This document shows positions 7,867 through 17,063 of a stretch of 64,000 bases of DNA, piece after piece; positions within the stretch are counted from its first letter, which is position 1; every line of letters begins with the position of its first letter. This DNA is from an uncultured Clostridium sp. GTDB taxonomy: Bacteria > Bacillota > Clostridia > TANB77 > CAG-508. The DNA lies in the NCBI GenBank assembly GCA_900554175.1, contig USGK01000001.1, positions 58,673 through 122,672 on the forward strand. Reading direction: 5' to 3'. The notes beneath the pieces were generated by a model, which was not told where the DNA came from, did no database searches, and saw only the letters and a program-made list of their open reading frames with translations. Both the position numbers and the translations under genes were made by a program.

Positions 7867-8868
7867 ATGGCAGTAACATTTGAAAGTTATGAAAGAAGAA
7901 TAGACCAAATAAAACCAGTAATGGAAAAATATGGAATAAAAGATTTTGAAGACGCATTGAAAATATGCACAGATAAAGGGTTTAATCCTTACGATATAGT
8001 AAAAGGAGTTCAACCAATTTGTTTTGAAAATGCAGCATGGGCATATACATTAGGAGCAGCAATAGCAATAAAAAAAGGATGTGAGAAAGCATCAGATGCT
8101 GCTAAAGCAATTGGAGAAGGATTACAAGCATTTTGTATACCAGGTTCAGTTGCAGATGACAGAAAAGTTGGATTAGGACATGGTAATTTAGCATCAATGT
8201 TATTATCAGAAGAAACAAAATGTTTTGCATTTTTAGCAGGACATGAAAGTTTTGCAGCAGCAGAAGGGGCAATAGGTATTGCTAGATCTGCAAATAAAGT
8301 AAGAAAAGAACCATTAAGAGTAATTTTAAATGGTCTTGGAAAAGATGCAGCACAAGTAATATCAAGAATTAATGGATTTACTTATGTAAAAACTGATTTT
8401 GATTTCTTTACTGGAAAGGTAAATGTAATAGAAGAAATACCATATTCAGATGGTGAAAGAAGTAAAGTTAAATGTTATGGTGCAAATGATGTTAGAGAAG
8501 GTGTAGCTATAATGTGGCTTGAAGATGTTGACATTTCTATAACAGGAAATTCAACAAATCCAACAAGATTCCAACATCCAGTAGCAGGAACATATAAAAA
8601 AGAAAGATTAGAAGCAGGTAAAAAATACTTCTCAGTTGCTTCAGGTGGAGGAACAGGAAGAACATTACATCCAGACAACATGGCAGCAGGACCAGCTTCT
8701 TATGGTATGACAGATACTATGGGAAGAATGCATTCGGATGCACAATTTGCAGGAAGTTCATCAGTTCCAGCACATGTTGAAATGATGGGATTAATTGGAA
8801 TGGGTAACAATCCAATGGTTGGTGCTACTGTTGCAGTTGCAGTTGCAGTAGAAGAAGCTATGAAATAG
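7867..8868 (+). CDS. GGGtGRT family protein (function unknown)
   Basis: 333 residues. It contains the family's defining motif GGGTGRT at residues 260-266, in SGGGTGRTLHPDNMAAG, followed by a glycine-rich SYGMTDTMGRMHSDAQFAG stretch and an alanine/valine-rich C-terminal helix. It is soluble, with no signal peptide. The family is named only for this motif and has no established activity. The pairing with the upstream IscU-like protein suggests a shared redox or Fe-S related role; this is inference. Strong TAGGAGGAAT ribosome site. Confidence 0.88.
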   Translation: MAVTFESYERRIDQIKPVMEKYGIKDFEDALKICTDKGFNPYDIVKGVQPICFENAAWAYTLGAAIAIKKGCEKASDAAKAIGEGLQAFCIPGSVADDRKVGLGHGNLASMLLSEETKCFAFLAGHESFAAAEGAIGIARSANKVRKEPLRVILNGLGKDAAQVISRINGFTYVKTDFDFFTGKVNVIEEIPYSDGERSKVKCYGANDVREGVAIMWLEDVDISITGNSTNPTRFQHPVAGTYKKERLEAGKKYFSVASGGGTGRTLHPDNMAAGPASYGMTDTMGRMHSDAQFAGSSSVPAHVEMMGLIGMGNNPMVGATVAVAVAVEEAMK

Positions 8869-8916
8869 TTGATAATACTCAATTACAGTAATTTTATATA
8901 ATATTAAAAAGAAACG

Positions 8917-8960
8917 TGGACAAATACCAAAATACGGTTTTGTCCATTTGAATTTTTTAT
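8917..8960 (+). terminator. Terminator after the GGGtGRT gene
   Basis: TGGACAAA (8917-8924) pairs with TTTGTCCA (8939-8946) around a 14-base loop, followed by T-rich sequence. It sits between convergent genes. Confidence 0.7.
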
Positions 8961-9017
8961 TATTTTTTCTTATTTTATCTATTAGTTGATAATATATTTA
9001 CTGTGGTAACCTTCAAA

Positions 9018-9500
9018 CTATTCTTCTTCAAATAATAAATCATATCCAGAATCAGAGTAAAATTCATAAGTACCATTTTTGAATTGAAGTAGAGAGCCTT
9101 CTTTAGCTAAATTTAAAAGGCTTTTTGGTAGTTCTTTTTCTTCAAATTCATGTTCAGGTTTATCGGTAAAATCCCACAAATAAATTTTTCCATTCAAATC
9201 TGATGTAACCAAATATAGATGGCCTTCAATCCTGTCTAGATTTTGTTCCAATTTATGTGATTGCTTTAAATTTAGCTGATTATTATTTTCAGTCTTTTGA
9301 GAATTAATATAATTTGAATTAGATAAAGGTTCTTTAAGTTTATTTTTAGAATTATTTTCATTTATAATTTCTTTGTTTATTTTTTCTTCATTATGAATCT
9401 TTTTTGAATTGTTATTTAAGAAATTTGTTAAATCTTGAATTAAATCTTCTACTATATCATTGGATTCATTATTTTCACTTTTAAATATATTTAGTTCCAT
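9018..9500 (-). CDS. Asn-rich protein with a DUF3006-like C-terminal domain
   Basis: 160 residues. Residues 1-88 are low complexity (Asn, Lys, Ser, Glu), probably disordered. The C-terminal part resembles DUF3006: LDRIEG, an acidic strand region, LPKSLLNLAKEGSLLQF, then NGTYEF. DUF3006 proteins are normally short (about 70-100 residues) and of unknown function, so the long Asn-rich extension is unusual. The ribosome site GAAAGGAA precedes the ATG. It is convergent with the GGGtGRT gene and divergent from proS. Confidence 0.55.
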   Translation of the reverse strand: MELNIFKSENNESNDIVEDLIQDLTNFLNNNSKKIHNEEKINKEIINENNSKNKLKEPLSNSNYINSQKTENNNQLNLKQSHKLEQNLDRIEGHLYLVTSDLNGKIYLWDFTDKPEHEFEEKELPKSLLNLAKEGSLLQFKNGTYEFYSDSGYDLLFEEE

Positions 9501-9645
9501 TTTAAATTCCTTTCATATGAGTATATCTAAAATTATTTTTTATATTACAGAGTTTAGTTAATATGAATAGTTATATATATTATACTATATTTTTTTAAAA
9601 AGTCTGTCGAAATTTTAGAAATGGATTATTTATTTTTTAAAAATA

Positions 9646-9674
9646 TTGAAAATGATTAGAAAATAGTATATAAT
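9646..9674 (+). promoter_or_regulatory. Promoter of proS
   Basis: TTGAAA (9646-9651), spacing 17, TATAAT (9669-9674). Only 27 bases separate the -10 from the start codon, so there is no room for a T-box leader. Confidence 0.75.
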
Positions 9675-9701
9675 AAGAGCATTATTGGTAAAGGAGAGGT
9701 A

Positions 9702-11144
9702 ATGAAATTGAAAAATAATGAATTTGTTAAAGAAATTACAAATATAGATGAAGATTTTGCAAGGTGGTATACAGATATTGTATTAAAAGCAGAACTTGCA
9801 GATTATACAGATACAAAAGGATGTATTGCAATAAGACCATATGGATATGCTATATGGGAAAATATACAAAATTATATGGACAAAGAGTTTAAAAAAACAG
9901 GAGTAAAAAATACATACTTTCCTGTATTAATACCAGAGAGCTTATTACAAAAAGAAAAGGATCATGTTGAAGGTTTTGCACCAGAAGTAGCATGGGTTAC
10001 AAATGCAGGTGGAGAAGATTTAGAAGAAAAATTATGTATAAGACCTACTTCAGAGACTATTATAACTACAATGTATTCAAAATGGCTATCATCATGGAGA
10101 GAGTTGCCTTTTGTATACAACCAATGGTGTAATGTTTTAAGATGGGAAAAAGAAACAAGACCATTTTTACGTTCAAGAGAATTTTTATGGCAAGAAGGTC
10201 ATACAATACATGAAACAGCAAAAGAAGCACAGGAAAGAACCTTACAAATGTTAGATATATATGCCGATGTTGTAGAAAATCTCTTAGCAATACCAGTAAT
10301 AAAAGGAATAAAAACTGAATCAGAAAAATTTGCTGGAGCAGATGAAACATATACAATTGAAACTATGACTTATGATGGAAAAGCATTACAATCAGGAACT
10401 TCACATTATTTTGGACAAAACTTTACAAGACCATTTAATGTAACATTCCAAAATAGAGAAGGAAAACAAGAATATGCTTATCAAACATCATGGGGATCTT
10501 CAACAAGATTAATTGGAGCATTAATAATGGCACATGGAGATAATAGAGGACTCAAATTACCACCTAGAGTAGCTCCAATACAAGCCGTTATTGTTCCAAT
10601 AGCAATTCATAAAGAAGGAGTAAAAGAAAAAGCTCAAGAAATATATATGCAGTTAAAAAATAATTATAGAATCGAATTAGATGATAGAGAAAAAGTATCA
10701 GTAGGATATAAATTTAACGACTGGGAAATGAGAGGTATTCCATTAAGAATAGAAATGGGACCAAAAGATATAGAAAATGGAGTTTGTGTTTTGGTTAGAA
10801 GAGATACAAACGAAAAAGTAGAAGTAAAAATAGAAGAACTTGAAAGTAAAATCGGAGAGATTTTAGAAAAAATTCAACAAAATATGTTTGATGAATGCAA
10901 AAAGAGAATGGAACAAAAAACAACAATAGCACATAACTTAGAAGAATTTCAGGAAAATATGAATAAAGAACAGGGATTTATAAAGGCAATGTGGTGCGGA
11001 GATACGGCATGTGAAGAAAAAATAAAAGAGCTTACTGCTGCTAAATCAAGATGTATGCCTTTTGTTCAAGAAAATATAGATGATAAATGTGTTGTTTGCG
11101 GAAAGAAAGCATATAAAATGGTAGTTTGGGGAAGACAATATTAA
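9702..11144 (+). CDS. proS: Prolyl-tRNA synthetase, short archaeal/eukaryote-type (ProS type 3)
   Basis: 480 residues, the length of the short class without the bacterial insertion domain. Class II motifs: motif 2 in LRWEKETRPFLRSREFLWQEGHT and motif 3 around GALIMAHGDNRGLKLPPRVAP. The C-terminus has the type 3 zinc-binding extension with cysteines in WCGDTACEEK and CVVCGKKA, ending in Tyr. It charges tRNA-Pro. No T-box precedes it although many Firmicute synthetase genes have one. Ribosome site AAAGGAGAGG. Confidence 0.96.
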   Translation: MKLKNNEFVKEITNIDEDFARWYTDIVLKAELADYTDTKGCIAIRPYGYAIWENIQNYMDKEFKKTGVKNTYFPVLIPESLLQKEKDHVEGFAPEVAWVTNAGGEDLEEKLCIRPTSETIITTMYSKWLSSWRELPFVYNQWCNVLRWEKETRPFLRSREFLWQEGHTIHETAKEAQERTLQMLDIYADVVENLLAIPVIKGIKTESEKFAGADETYTIETMTYDGKALQSGTSHYFGQNFTRPFNVTFQNREGKQEYAYQTSWGSSTRLIGALIMAHGDNRGLKLPPRVAPIQAVIVPIAIHKEGVKEKAQEIYMQLKNNYRIELDDREKVSVGYKFNDWEMRGIPLRIEMGPKDIENGVCVLVRRDTNEKVEVKIEELESKIGEILEKIQQNMFDECKKRMEQKTTIAHNLEEFQENMNKEQGFIKAMWCGDTACEEKIKELTAAKSRCMPFVQENIDDKCVVCGKKAYKMVVWGRQY

Positions 11145-11150
11145 CAAAGA

Positions 11151-11185
11151 AAAGATGCTAATTGTAATGGTATTAGCATCTTTTT
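11151..11185 (+). terminator. Terminator after proS
   Basis: Perfect 12-bp stem, AAAGATGCTAAT (11151-11162) with ATTAGCATCTTT (11172-11183), and a T run. Confidence 0.9.
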
Positions 11186-11205
11186 GTATAACATATTAAT
11201 TATCC

Positions 11206-11234
11206 TTGACATAAAGTATTAAATGCTATAAAAT
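11206..11234 (+). promoter_or_regulatory. Promoter of rlmD
   Basis: TTGACA (11206-11211), spacing 17, TAAAAT (11229-11234). Confidence 0.75.
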
Positions 11235-11259
11235 TAGTACAATTAAAAGGAGATAAAAC

Positions 11260-12627
11260 ATGGAAATAAAGAAAAATCAAGAGTACATTGTAGAAATAAT
11301 AGACAATGGCTGTGAAGGAGAAGGAATTACAAAAATAAATGGATTTACAGTATTTGTTCCTGGAGCTATTAAAGGAGAAAAAATTAAAATTTTAATTGTA
11401 AAAGTATTAAAATCACATGCATATGGTAAAATACTAGAAATAGTGAAGAAATCAAGTTATAGAACAGAACAAGACTGCAGTACATATAAAAGATGTGGAG
11501 GATGTAATTTAAGGCATATTGATTATGAATACACATTAAATATTAAGCAAAATATGGTTCAAAATTTAGTTGATAAGAATTTAAGAGAAAAGATAAAAAC
11601 TAAATTAACATGGGCTATGGGAAATCCATATTATTATAGAAATAAGCTCCAATATCCAATAGGAGTTGATAAAAATAGCAATCCAATTGTAGGTGTATTT
11701 GCGAGCAGAACTCATGAAATAATTCCAGTTAAAGAATGTTTAATTCAAGATAGAGAAGCCACAGAAATTTCTAAATATATTGCAAATCTTATAGGAAAGT
11801 ATAAATTATCTGTTTATAATGAAAATACTAATAAAGGACTATTTAGACATATAGTTATAAAAACAGGATTTAGATCAGGAGAAAGAATGGTAATTTTAGT
11901 TGTAAATGGAGAAAAAATACCTTTTGCAAGAGAAATATCAAGTTCTTTACAAGAAAAATATCCGTCTATCTCAAGTGTGGTTTTAAATGTGAACAAGAAA
12001 AAAACAAATGTCATTTTAGGCGAAAAGAACATAAATATAGTTGGAAATGGATACATTGAAGATCAACTAGGAGAATTTACATTTAAGATTTCACCACTGT
12101 CATTTTATCAGGTAAACCCTGTTCAAGCAGAAGCTTTATATAATATTGCAATTGAAAACACAGGTATTACAAAAAATGATGTTGTATTTGACCTATATTG
12201 TGGAATAGGAACAATTTCTTTGTTTGCTTCAAAATTTGCTAAAAAAGTTCATGGGATTGAGATTGTTGAACAAGCAATAGAAGATGCTAAATGTAATGCG
12301 AAGATAAATAATATTGATAACACTGAATTTATTGCAGGTGATGCTGAGGTAATTTTGAATGACTTGATTGAAAATAAAAAAATTATTCCGGATATTGTTA
12401 TTGTTGATCCTCCAAGAAAAGGCTTGGATATTAATACTATTAACAATATTTTGAAAATTTGTCCAAAGAAGGTTACATATATTAGTTGTAACCCTGCAAC
12501 TTTAGTTAGAGATTTGAAGTTGTTAGAGGAAAAATATGATGTTAAAATGATTCAACCTGTTGATATGTTTCCTTTTACAAGCCATGTGGAGTGTGTATCA
12601 GTGCTAGAACTAAAACAAGACATGTAA
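11260..12627 (+). CDS. rlmD: 23S rRNA (uracil-C5)-methyltransferase, RlmD/RumA family
   Basis: 455 residues: N-terminal TRAM domain (about 1-60), then the 4Fe-4S cysteines in CSTYKRCGGC near residue 75-85, a central RNA-binding domain, and a C-terminal SAM methyltransferase. Visible methyltransferase motifs are FDLYCGIGTISLF (SAM binding), VDPPRKGLD and the catalytic cysteine in SCNPATLVRDL. It methylates uridine C5 in 23S rRNA. Firmicutes often have several paralogues (RlmCD type), so the exact target base is not certain. Monocistronic, with its own promoter. Confidence 0.93.
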   Translation: MEIKKNQEYIVEIIDNGCEGEGITKINGFTVFVPGAIKGEKIKILIVKVLKSHAYGKILEIVKKSSYRTEQDCSTYKRCGGCNLRHIDYEYTLNIKQNMVQNLVDKNLREKIKTKLTWAMGNPYYYRNKLQYPIGVDKNSNPIVGVFASRTHEIIPVKECLIQDREATEISKYIANLIGKYKLSVYNENTNKGLFRHIVIKTGFRSGERMVILVVNGEKIPFAREISSSLQEKYPSISSVVLNVNKKKTNVILGEKNINIVGNGYIEDQLGEFTFKISPLSFYQVNPVQAEALYNIAIENTGITKNDVVFDLYCGIGTISLFASKFAKKVHGIEIVEQAIEDAKCNAKINNIDNTEFIAGDAEVILNDLIENKKIIPDIVIVDPPRKGLDINTINNILKICPKKVTYISCNPATLVRDLKLLEEKYDVKMIQPVDMFPFTSHVECVSVLELKQDM

Positions 12628-13128
12628 TACTTGATTTTGATATGGTTTCAGAGATTATAACTTTTGAACAAAAAGGCAGATTCGGAAAAGAAAAACATCA
12701 AAATTTGAGTGTGAAAGTTAAAGTAATTGCTTAAGTGGTAAGTGGAAACACATAAATTAATTTTTTGAAAATAGAACAAAGTGCTTGAAATACTAGAGAA
12801 TTTGAGGATGTATCTACTGTGGGCACAACAGGTATAACTTCTATTGTTTTGTAGATATGAGGGAAAGTTAAACGATGTTATTATATAATACAAATATTAG
12901 AATAAATGTGGCTTGTTAATATATGTTTCTATGAAATATTTGATAACTAAATCATATCAAAAATGGCAAAAGAAAAATTTAGAAAAGTTGTTGAACTAAC
13001 AAAGGTATTAGAAAAACAAATTTCTTAAATATCCTAGTTGAAAATGAAAAAATAGAACTTTAAATGTAATTTATAAATGCTAATAAATTAGAGTATTTTT
13101 AAAATATTAATATGTAATGGGGGATAAT
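12628..13128 (+). other. 500-base gap with no intact gene
   Basis: No open frame here looks like a complete gene on either strand. Short protein-like stretches end in stops, for example SEIITFEQKGRFGKEKH near 12650-12690 and MAKEKFRKVVELTKVLEK at 12964-13017. This suggests remnants of decayed genes. No hairpin with a T tract was seen after rlmD. Confidence 0.5.
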
Positions 13129-13623
13129 ATGAACTTTAGAAAATATAAAAAAGAAGATGCTAAAGAAATACTAAGTTGGATAGAAAATGAAAGAGAATTT
13201 AGATTATGGAGTGCAAATAGATATGAAAATTATCCTGCTTTGCCTTCAGATATAAATAATAATTATTTAGAGTGTCAAAAAACATCAAATTTTTATCCTT
13301 TTACATTAGAAGACGATGGAAAAATCATTGCACATTTAATATTAAGAAATCCAGGAGAAAATCCAGAGATAATTCGATTAGGATTTATTATAGTAAACAA
13401 GAAAATAAGAGGAAAAGGTTATGGAAAAAAAATAATTAAAGAAGCAATTGAATATGCTAAAGAAAAATTAGGTGCAAAAGAAATAAGCTTAGGTGTTTTT
13501 ATCGTTAATGATAGAGCTTTTAAATGCTATAAATCGGTTGGATTCAATGTAGTTAATATAGAAAAAAATTCATATCAATTTTATGATGAACAATGGGATT
13601 GCGCAGAAATGATTTTAAAATAA
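13129..13623 (+). CDS. GNAT family N-acetyltransferase
   Basis: 164 residues from the chosen start. It has the GNAT fold with the acetyl-CoA pyrophosphate loop IRGKGYGKKI (R/Q-x-x-G-x-G/A) after a strand RLGFIIV, and the C-terminal ND(R)AFKCYKSVGF helix-strand typical of small-molecule and protein N-acetyltransferases of the RimJ/RimL kind. The substrate is unknown. The start at 13129 is preferred over the in-frame ATG at 13117 because the GGGGGA motif lies between them at the right distance. Confidence 0.85.
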   Translation: MNFRKYKKEDAKEILSWIENEREFRLWSANRYENYPALPSDINNNYLECQKTSNFYPFTLEDDGKIIAHLILRNPGENPEIIRLGFIIVNKKIRGKGYGKKIIKEAIEYAKEKLGAKEISLGVFIVNDRAFKCYKSVGFNVVNIEKNSYQFYDEQWDCAEMILK

Positions 13624-13665
13624 GTTGGCAAAGACTTTAGTATAAATATGAAAGGAAAAATAAAA

Positions 13666-14424
13666 ATGAGTAATGAGATTGATTTTTATAATAGAATCAA
13701 AGATTGGGATTTTAGTGACATAAAAATAGAAGAAGAAAATTTTACTAATTGGGATATGTACAAAATTTTAAATGAGCAATCTAAAAAAAGCGATTATATA
13801 TTAGATTTAGGAACTGGGGGAGGAGAAAAAGTATTAGAATTTTTTCCTAATGTTACTAAAATAATAGGCACAGACTTGTCAGAAGAAATGATTAAAACAG
13901 CGTATCATAATTTAGAAAAAAGTAAAAAATATAATATTGAATTTAAAATTATGAACAATTTAAAAATAACTTTTCCTAATGATTATTTTAATATAGTTGT
14001 AGCTAGACATACTTGTATAGATGCTAAACAAATATATAATGTCCTAAAAGAAGGTGGATTATTACTATTAAGAGGAGTAGATAAGCTTGACTGTTGGGAG
14101 TTAAAAAAATTATATGGTAAAGGACAAGCATATAAAGATTTAAAACCAATTAGTCAAATAGATTATGAAAATATTCTTGATGCAGGATTTAAAAATGTTG
14201 AATTAGTGCCTATACATATAAAGGAATATTATAAAACAAAAGATGATTTAATTGCTCTTTTGTTAAAAACTCCAATATTGCAAGAATTTTCAAAGGAAGA
14301 AAATTCTAAAAGTTTAAATGAAAAATTAGACTTTTCAATATTGGATAAATATATAGAAAATCATAAAACAAATAAAGGAATTTTATTAATAAGAAGATAT
14401 TATGGAATAACAGCTTACAAATAA
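13666..14424 (+). CDS. Class I SAM-dependent methyltransferase
   Basis: 252 residues. Motif I is YILDLGTGGGEKVLEFF, with the acidic ribose ligand in IIGTDLSEEMI. The post-I region VVARHTC and the later LLLLRGVD fit a small-molecule methyltransferase (Methyltransf_11/25 type). It resembles antibiotic-resistance style methyltransferases only in fold; no target can be read. GAAAGGAA precedes the ATG at 13666; an earlier ATG at 13648 lacks a ribosome site. It follows the GNAT gene by 42 bases, so the two may form a transferred pair. Confidence 0.8.
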   Translation: MSNEIDFYNRIKDWDFSDIKIEEENFTNWDMYKILNEQSKKSDYILDLGTGGGEKVLEFFPNVTKIIGTDLSEEMIKTAYHNLEKSKKYNIEFKIMNNLKITFPNDYFNIVVARHTCIDAKQIYNVLKEGGLLLLRGVDKLDCWELKKLYGKGQAYKDLKPISQIDYENILDAGFKNVELVPIHIKEYYKTKDDLIALLLKTPILQEFSKEENSKSLNEKLDFSILDKYIENHKTNKGILLIRRYYGITAYK

Positions 14425-14478
14425 GTTAAGAATTAGTAGTAGTAATTGTGTATGCTTTAAAAAAATTGAAGAAAATAC

Positions 14479-14526
14479 AAAGCACATGTATGAGTGATTA
14501 AAAGACACTTATATATGTGCTTTTAG
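14479..14526 (+). terminator. Long hairpin terminator after the methyltransferase
   Basis: 18-base arms (14479-14496 and 14506-14523, two G-T pairs) end in AAAGCACAT/ATGTGCTTT plus a short T run. Confidence 0.8.
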
Positions 14527-14715
14527 TATGCAAAAAGAAGAATATTAAAAGATTACAAAATTTTATAATTTCAATTTACTTTTTGCTAAAAAAATGATAT
14601 AAAATTATTACATTTTATCTCTAGGCGAAATGAAAAAGTTAGAACAAAATAAATATTTAAAGGAAATTAGCAATTGGGGAGAAATATATATAGATATAAA
14701 GGAGATGGAAAGCAA

Positions 14716-15246
14716 ATGAGAATATTAATAGGAACAATAAATCCGGGAAAAATAGAAGGAGCAAAACAAGCATTTGAAAAATATTTTGAAAATATAGAAA
14801 TAGAGGGAATAGCTGTAAATTCAGATGTAGGAGATCAACCTATAAATGAAGAAATAATTCAAGGAGCTAAAAATAGAGTTAAAAATTTAAAAGAATATGC
14901 AAAAAATAATAATATAAAAGCTGATTATTTTATATCAAGTGAAGCAGGAATTACAAATTTGCTAGGAGAATGGATTGATATAAATGCAGTAGTTGTAGAA
15001 GATTCAAAAGGATATCAAAGTGTTGGAATAAGTCAAGGTTTTCCAATTCCAGATAAATACATAGAAGAAATTAAAGCAACAGAACTTGGAAAAGTTATGG
15101 ATAAAATATTTGATGGAAAAGAATTAAGTAAAGGAAAAGGTGGAATAAGTTTCCTAACAAAAGATGAAGTAACAAGAATAGACTTAACAAAAAATGCTTT
15201 TATAATGGCACTAACAAAACATATTAATGGAGATATATGGAAATAA
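14716..15246 (+). CDS. DUF84/YjjX-family inosine/xanthosine triphosphatase
   Basis: 176 residues. MRILIGTINPGKIEGAKQAF is the typical N-terminal NPxKxxA-type nucleotide loop. The later SDVGDQPINEEI, SSEAGI (catalytic acidic region) and KGGISFLTKDEVTR motifs match YjjX, which hydrolyses ITP and XTP to monophosphates and keeps damaged purines out of nucleic acids. The start at 14716 follows AAGGAGATGG; the frame extends upstream to an ATG at 14674 without support. Confidence 0.88.
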   Translation: MRILIGTINPGKIEGAKQAFEKYFENIEIEGIAVNSDVGDQPINEEIIQGAKNRVKNLKEYAKNNNIKADYFISSEAGITNLLGEWIDINAVVVEDSKGYQSVGISQGFPIPDKYIEEIKATELGKVMDKIFDGKELSKGKGGISFLTKDEVTRIDLTKNAFIMALTKHINGDIWK

Positions 15247-15300
15247 AGATATAGAGTATTTTTAAGTTAAAAAGATTTATTAAACTAAAGAGGTTCTATT

Positions 15301-16347
15301 ATGGAAAATGAAATAAAACAAATAATTCAAAATGCACAAAAATTAAGAAACGAAGGCTATTCTGATAAAAAATTAGCAGAGTTTGTACATATTGAATTAG
15401 GAAAATTAATTATATATAATAATAATTATAGTATTGGATTTGAATACGATTTAAGTCAAAATTTTGATGGACCAAAAAGTAAATCAAGCGAAATTAGACA
15501 ATCAAAAATATTGTCAGAAAAATCTAGTATACAATCAAGAGAACAAGTTTGTAAAGGAATGGCCGAAATATATACAGCAATACTTACTAAGATTGGAATA
15601 GATGCAAAAGTAGTTGCTGTTCAATATAAAGAAGATGTTGAAGGAGAAATAAGAGAAAATGGCTCTGTTATTGATGTCCCAGGAATTTATGATGCAAGTT
15701 TTGATTCTGATTATGAAATTCAATTAGGTAAAAATGAGAAGAGTAATGATAATTCTATTGGACATTATTATACCATTGTAAAACTTGATGATGGAGAATT
15801 TGTTCAAGATTTATTGACAGAAAAAGCTTTAACAAGAATAAAAATAGGTGAAGCTCAGTTGGGCAAAGATTTACCAGGATTTCATAGAAAAGAAGAGCAT
15901 AGAGAAAAGACAAATTCGCAAGTTTGTAAAATATTTCTAGAATATACTGAAAGGATCCAAGAAGAAATGTGTAAATATATGAAAGGCAAAGATGATTCAA
16001 AAATTTTTGATTTTGTATTTGAAAAATTAAAAAAGCATATTAAGGATTTTGGATTTGAAGAGGCAAAGGATTTTGTTATGATGTATGCACAAAGTATTAT
16101 TCCAAGAGAAATGATAAAAGAAACTCCAATTCCCATAAATTTGGTACAAGAAGATGAAGAAAATTGTAAAATTCTTTGCATTTATAGATATAAGGATAAT
16201 AATTATCTATTAAGGGGAGGTCAAACTGGAAATGATTTGCCAATAGGGAAAATTAGTACCGAAGAAATTGAAAGAGTCATTTCAAAAGGATTTGTGCCAA
16301 GAAAATTAAGTGATGCGAAAAAGATGGAAGAAATGAAAAAACAGTAA
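15301..16347 (+). CDS. Transglutaminase-like cysteine enzyme, otherwise uncharacterised
   Basis: 348 residues, no signal peptide or membrane segment. I do not recognise the whole protein, but the middle shows a transglutaminase/papain-like core: VCKGMAEIYTAILTKIGI with Cys84 on a helix, GHYYTIVKLDDGEF with His155, and VQDLL with Asp170, in the order and spacing of a Cys-His-Asp triad. Residues 180-348 form a second, unassigned alpha/beta part ending in a charged helix. It might be a cysteine protease, amidase or transglutaminase acting in the cytoplasm, or a protein delivered to hosts; these are inferences. It lies 54 bases after the DUF84 gene. Confidence 0.6.
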   Translation: MENEIKQIIQNAQKLRNEGYSDKKLAEFVHIELGKLIIYNNNYSIGFEYDLSQNFDGPKSKSSEIRQSKILSEKSSIQSREQVCKGMAEIYTAILTKIGIDAKVVAVQYKEDVEGEIRENGSVIDVPGIYDASFDSDYEIQLGKNEKSNDNSIGHYYTIVKLDDGEFVQDLLTEKALTRIKIGEAQLGKDLPGFHRKEEHREKTNSQVCKIFLEYTERIQEEMCKYMKGKDDSKIFDFVFEKLKKHIKDFGFEEAKDFVMMYAQSIIPREMIKETPIPINLVQEDEENCKILCIYRYKDNNYLLRGGQTGNDLPIGKISTEEIERVISKGFVPRKLSDAKKMEEMKKQ

Positions 16348-16380
16348 AAAACAAAGCTGGTTTTTTCAGCTTTGTTTTTA
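16348..16380. terminator. Bidirectional terminator between the transglutaminase-like gene and tetR
   Basis: Perfect 12-bp stem AAAACAAAGCTG (16348-16359) with CAGCTTTGTTTT (16367-16378). It has A's on one side and T's on the other, so it works for both convergent genes. Confidence 0.9.
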
Positions 16381-16390
16381 AATAATATCA

Positions 16391-16996
16391 CTATATTAAT
16401 AAATCAATAACAGATTTTATAACAATATCAGTCATAATATTATAATTTATTTCTTCATGTTTATGATAAACAATTTCATGACATAAATCATCAATCAAGT
16501 GTAAAGAAATGTGAACACGTTCGGTTAAATTATCTGGTCTAAAACCACTATTTAAAAGTATTTTAACAATTGAATTTGTTATATATATTTCATATTCTCT
16601 GAAAAATTCTGCAATTTCTTTATCAGAGTGAATCATTGCAGTTATTTCTTCATGAGCTTTTTGTGACATTATGTGATTTTTAGTGAATTTCATAATCATT
16701 TTATTTAATATAGAATTTATATTAGCAGGGTCAATAATAGTGTTTTGAGCAACATTTAACATAGGATAAAAAATACTTGTTGCATATTTTTTTATGCCAA
16801 CTAATAAAATATCATGCTTGTCATTGAAATACTGATAGACTATGCCTGTAGAAACTCCTGCAGCTTTTGCTATTTCAGCAGTATTAGTGTTGTGATAACC
16901 CTTTTCACAAATTAATTCAAAACCCGATTTTATTATTTTTTCTTTTTTTTCAATAGAACGCTTTTGAGTAGGTTCTCTTATTTCATTTTCAGCCAT
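16391..16996 (-). CDS. TetR/AcrR family transcriptional repressor
   Basis: 201 residues from the chosen start. The N-terminal helix-turn-helix is clear: KKEKIIKSGFELICEKGYHN, TAEIAKAAGVSTGIVYQYF, NDKHDILL. The C-terminal ligand domain is unassigned. The start at 16996 (MAENEIREPTQKR) has TGGAGGAAT eight bases upstream; a longer frame to 17056 would run into the promoter. It is divergent from the ABC exporter and almost certainly controls it and itself through the two inverted repeats described below. Confidence 0.92.
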   Translation of the reverse strand: MAENEIREPTQKRSIEKKEKIIKSGFELICEKGYHNTNTAEIAKAAGVSTGIVYQYFNDKHDILLVGIKKYATSIFYPMLNVAQNTIIDPANINSILNKMIMKFTKNHIMSQKAHEEITAMIHSDKEIAEFFREYEIYITNSIVKILLNSGFRPDNLTERVHISLHLIDDLCHEIVYHKHEEINYNIMTDIVIKSVIDLLI

Positions 16997-17027
16997 TATA
17001 AATTCCTCCATAAATTTCCTAAAATTA

Positions 17028-17056
17028 ATTATAATATCAAAAAAATAAGATGTCAA
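17028..17056 (-). promoter_or_regulatory. Promoter of tetR
   Basis: On the minus strand, TTGACA (17056-17051) and TATAAT (17033-17028) are 17 bases apart, a full consensus promoter. Confidence 0.88.
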
Positions 17057-17063
17057 GAAAAAA

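Noticed and set aside
9500..9702. T-box leader before proS
   Set aside because: No GGGTGG-type T-box sequence and no terminator; the promoter is only 27 bases from the start codon.
12648..12893. 81-residue minus-strand reading frame after rlmD
   Set aside because: Composition is typical of the reverse of A-rich DNA (Phe, Ser, Tyr, Leu), with no ribosome site and no recognisable domain.
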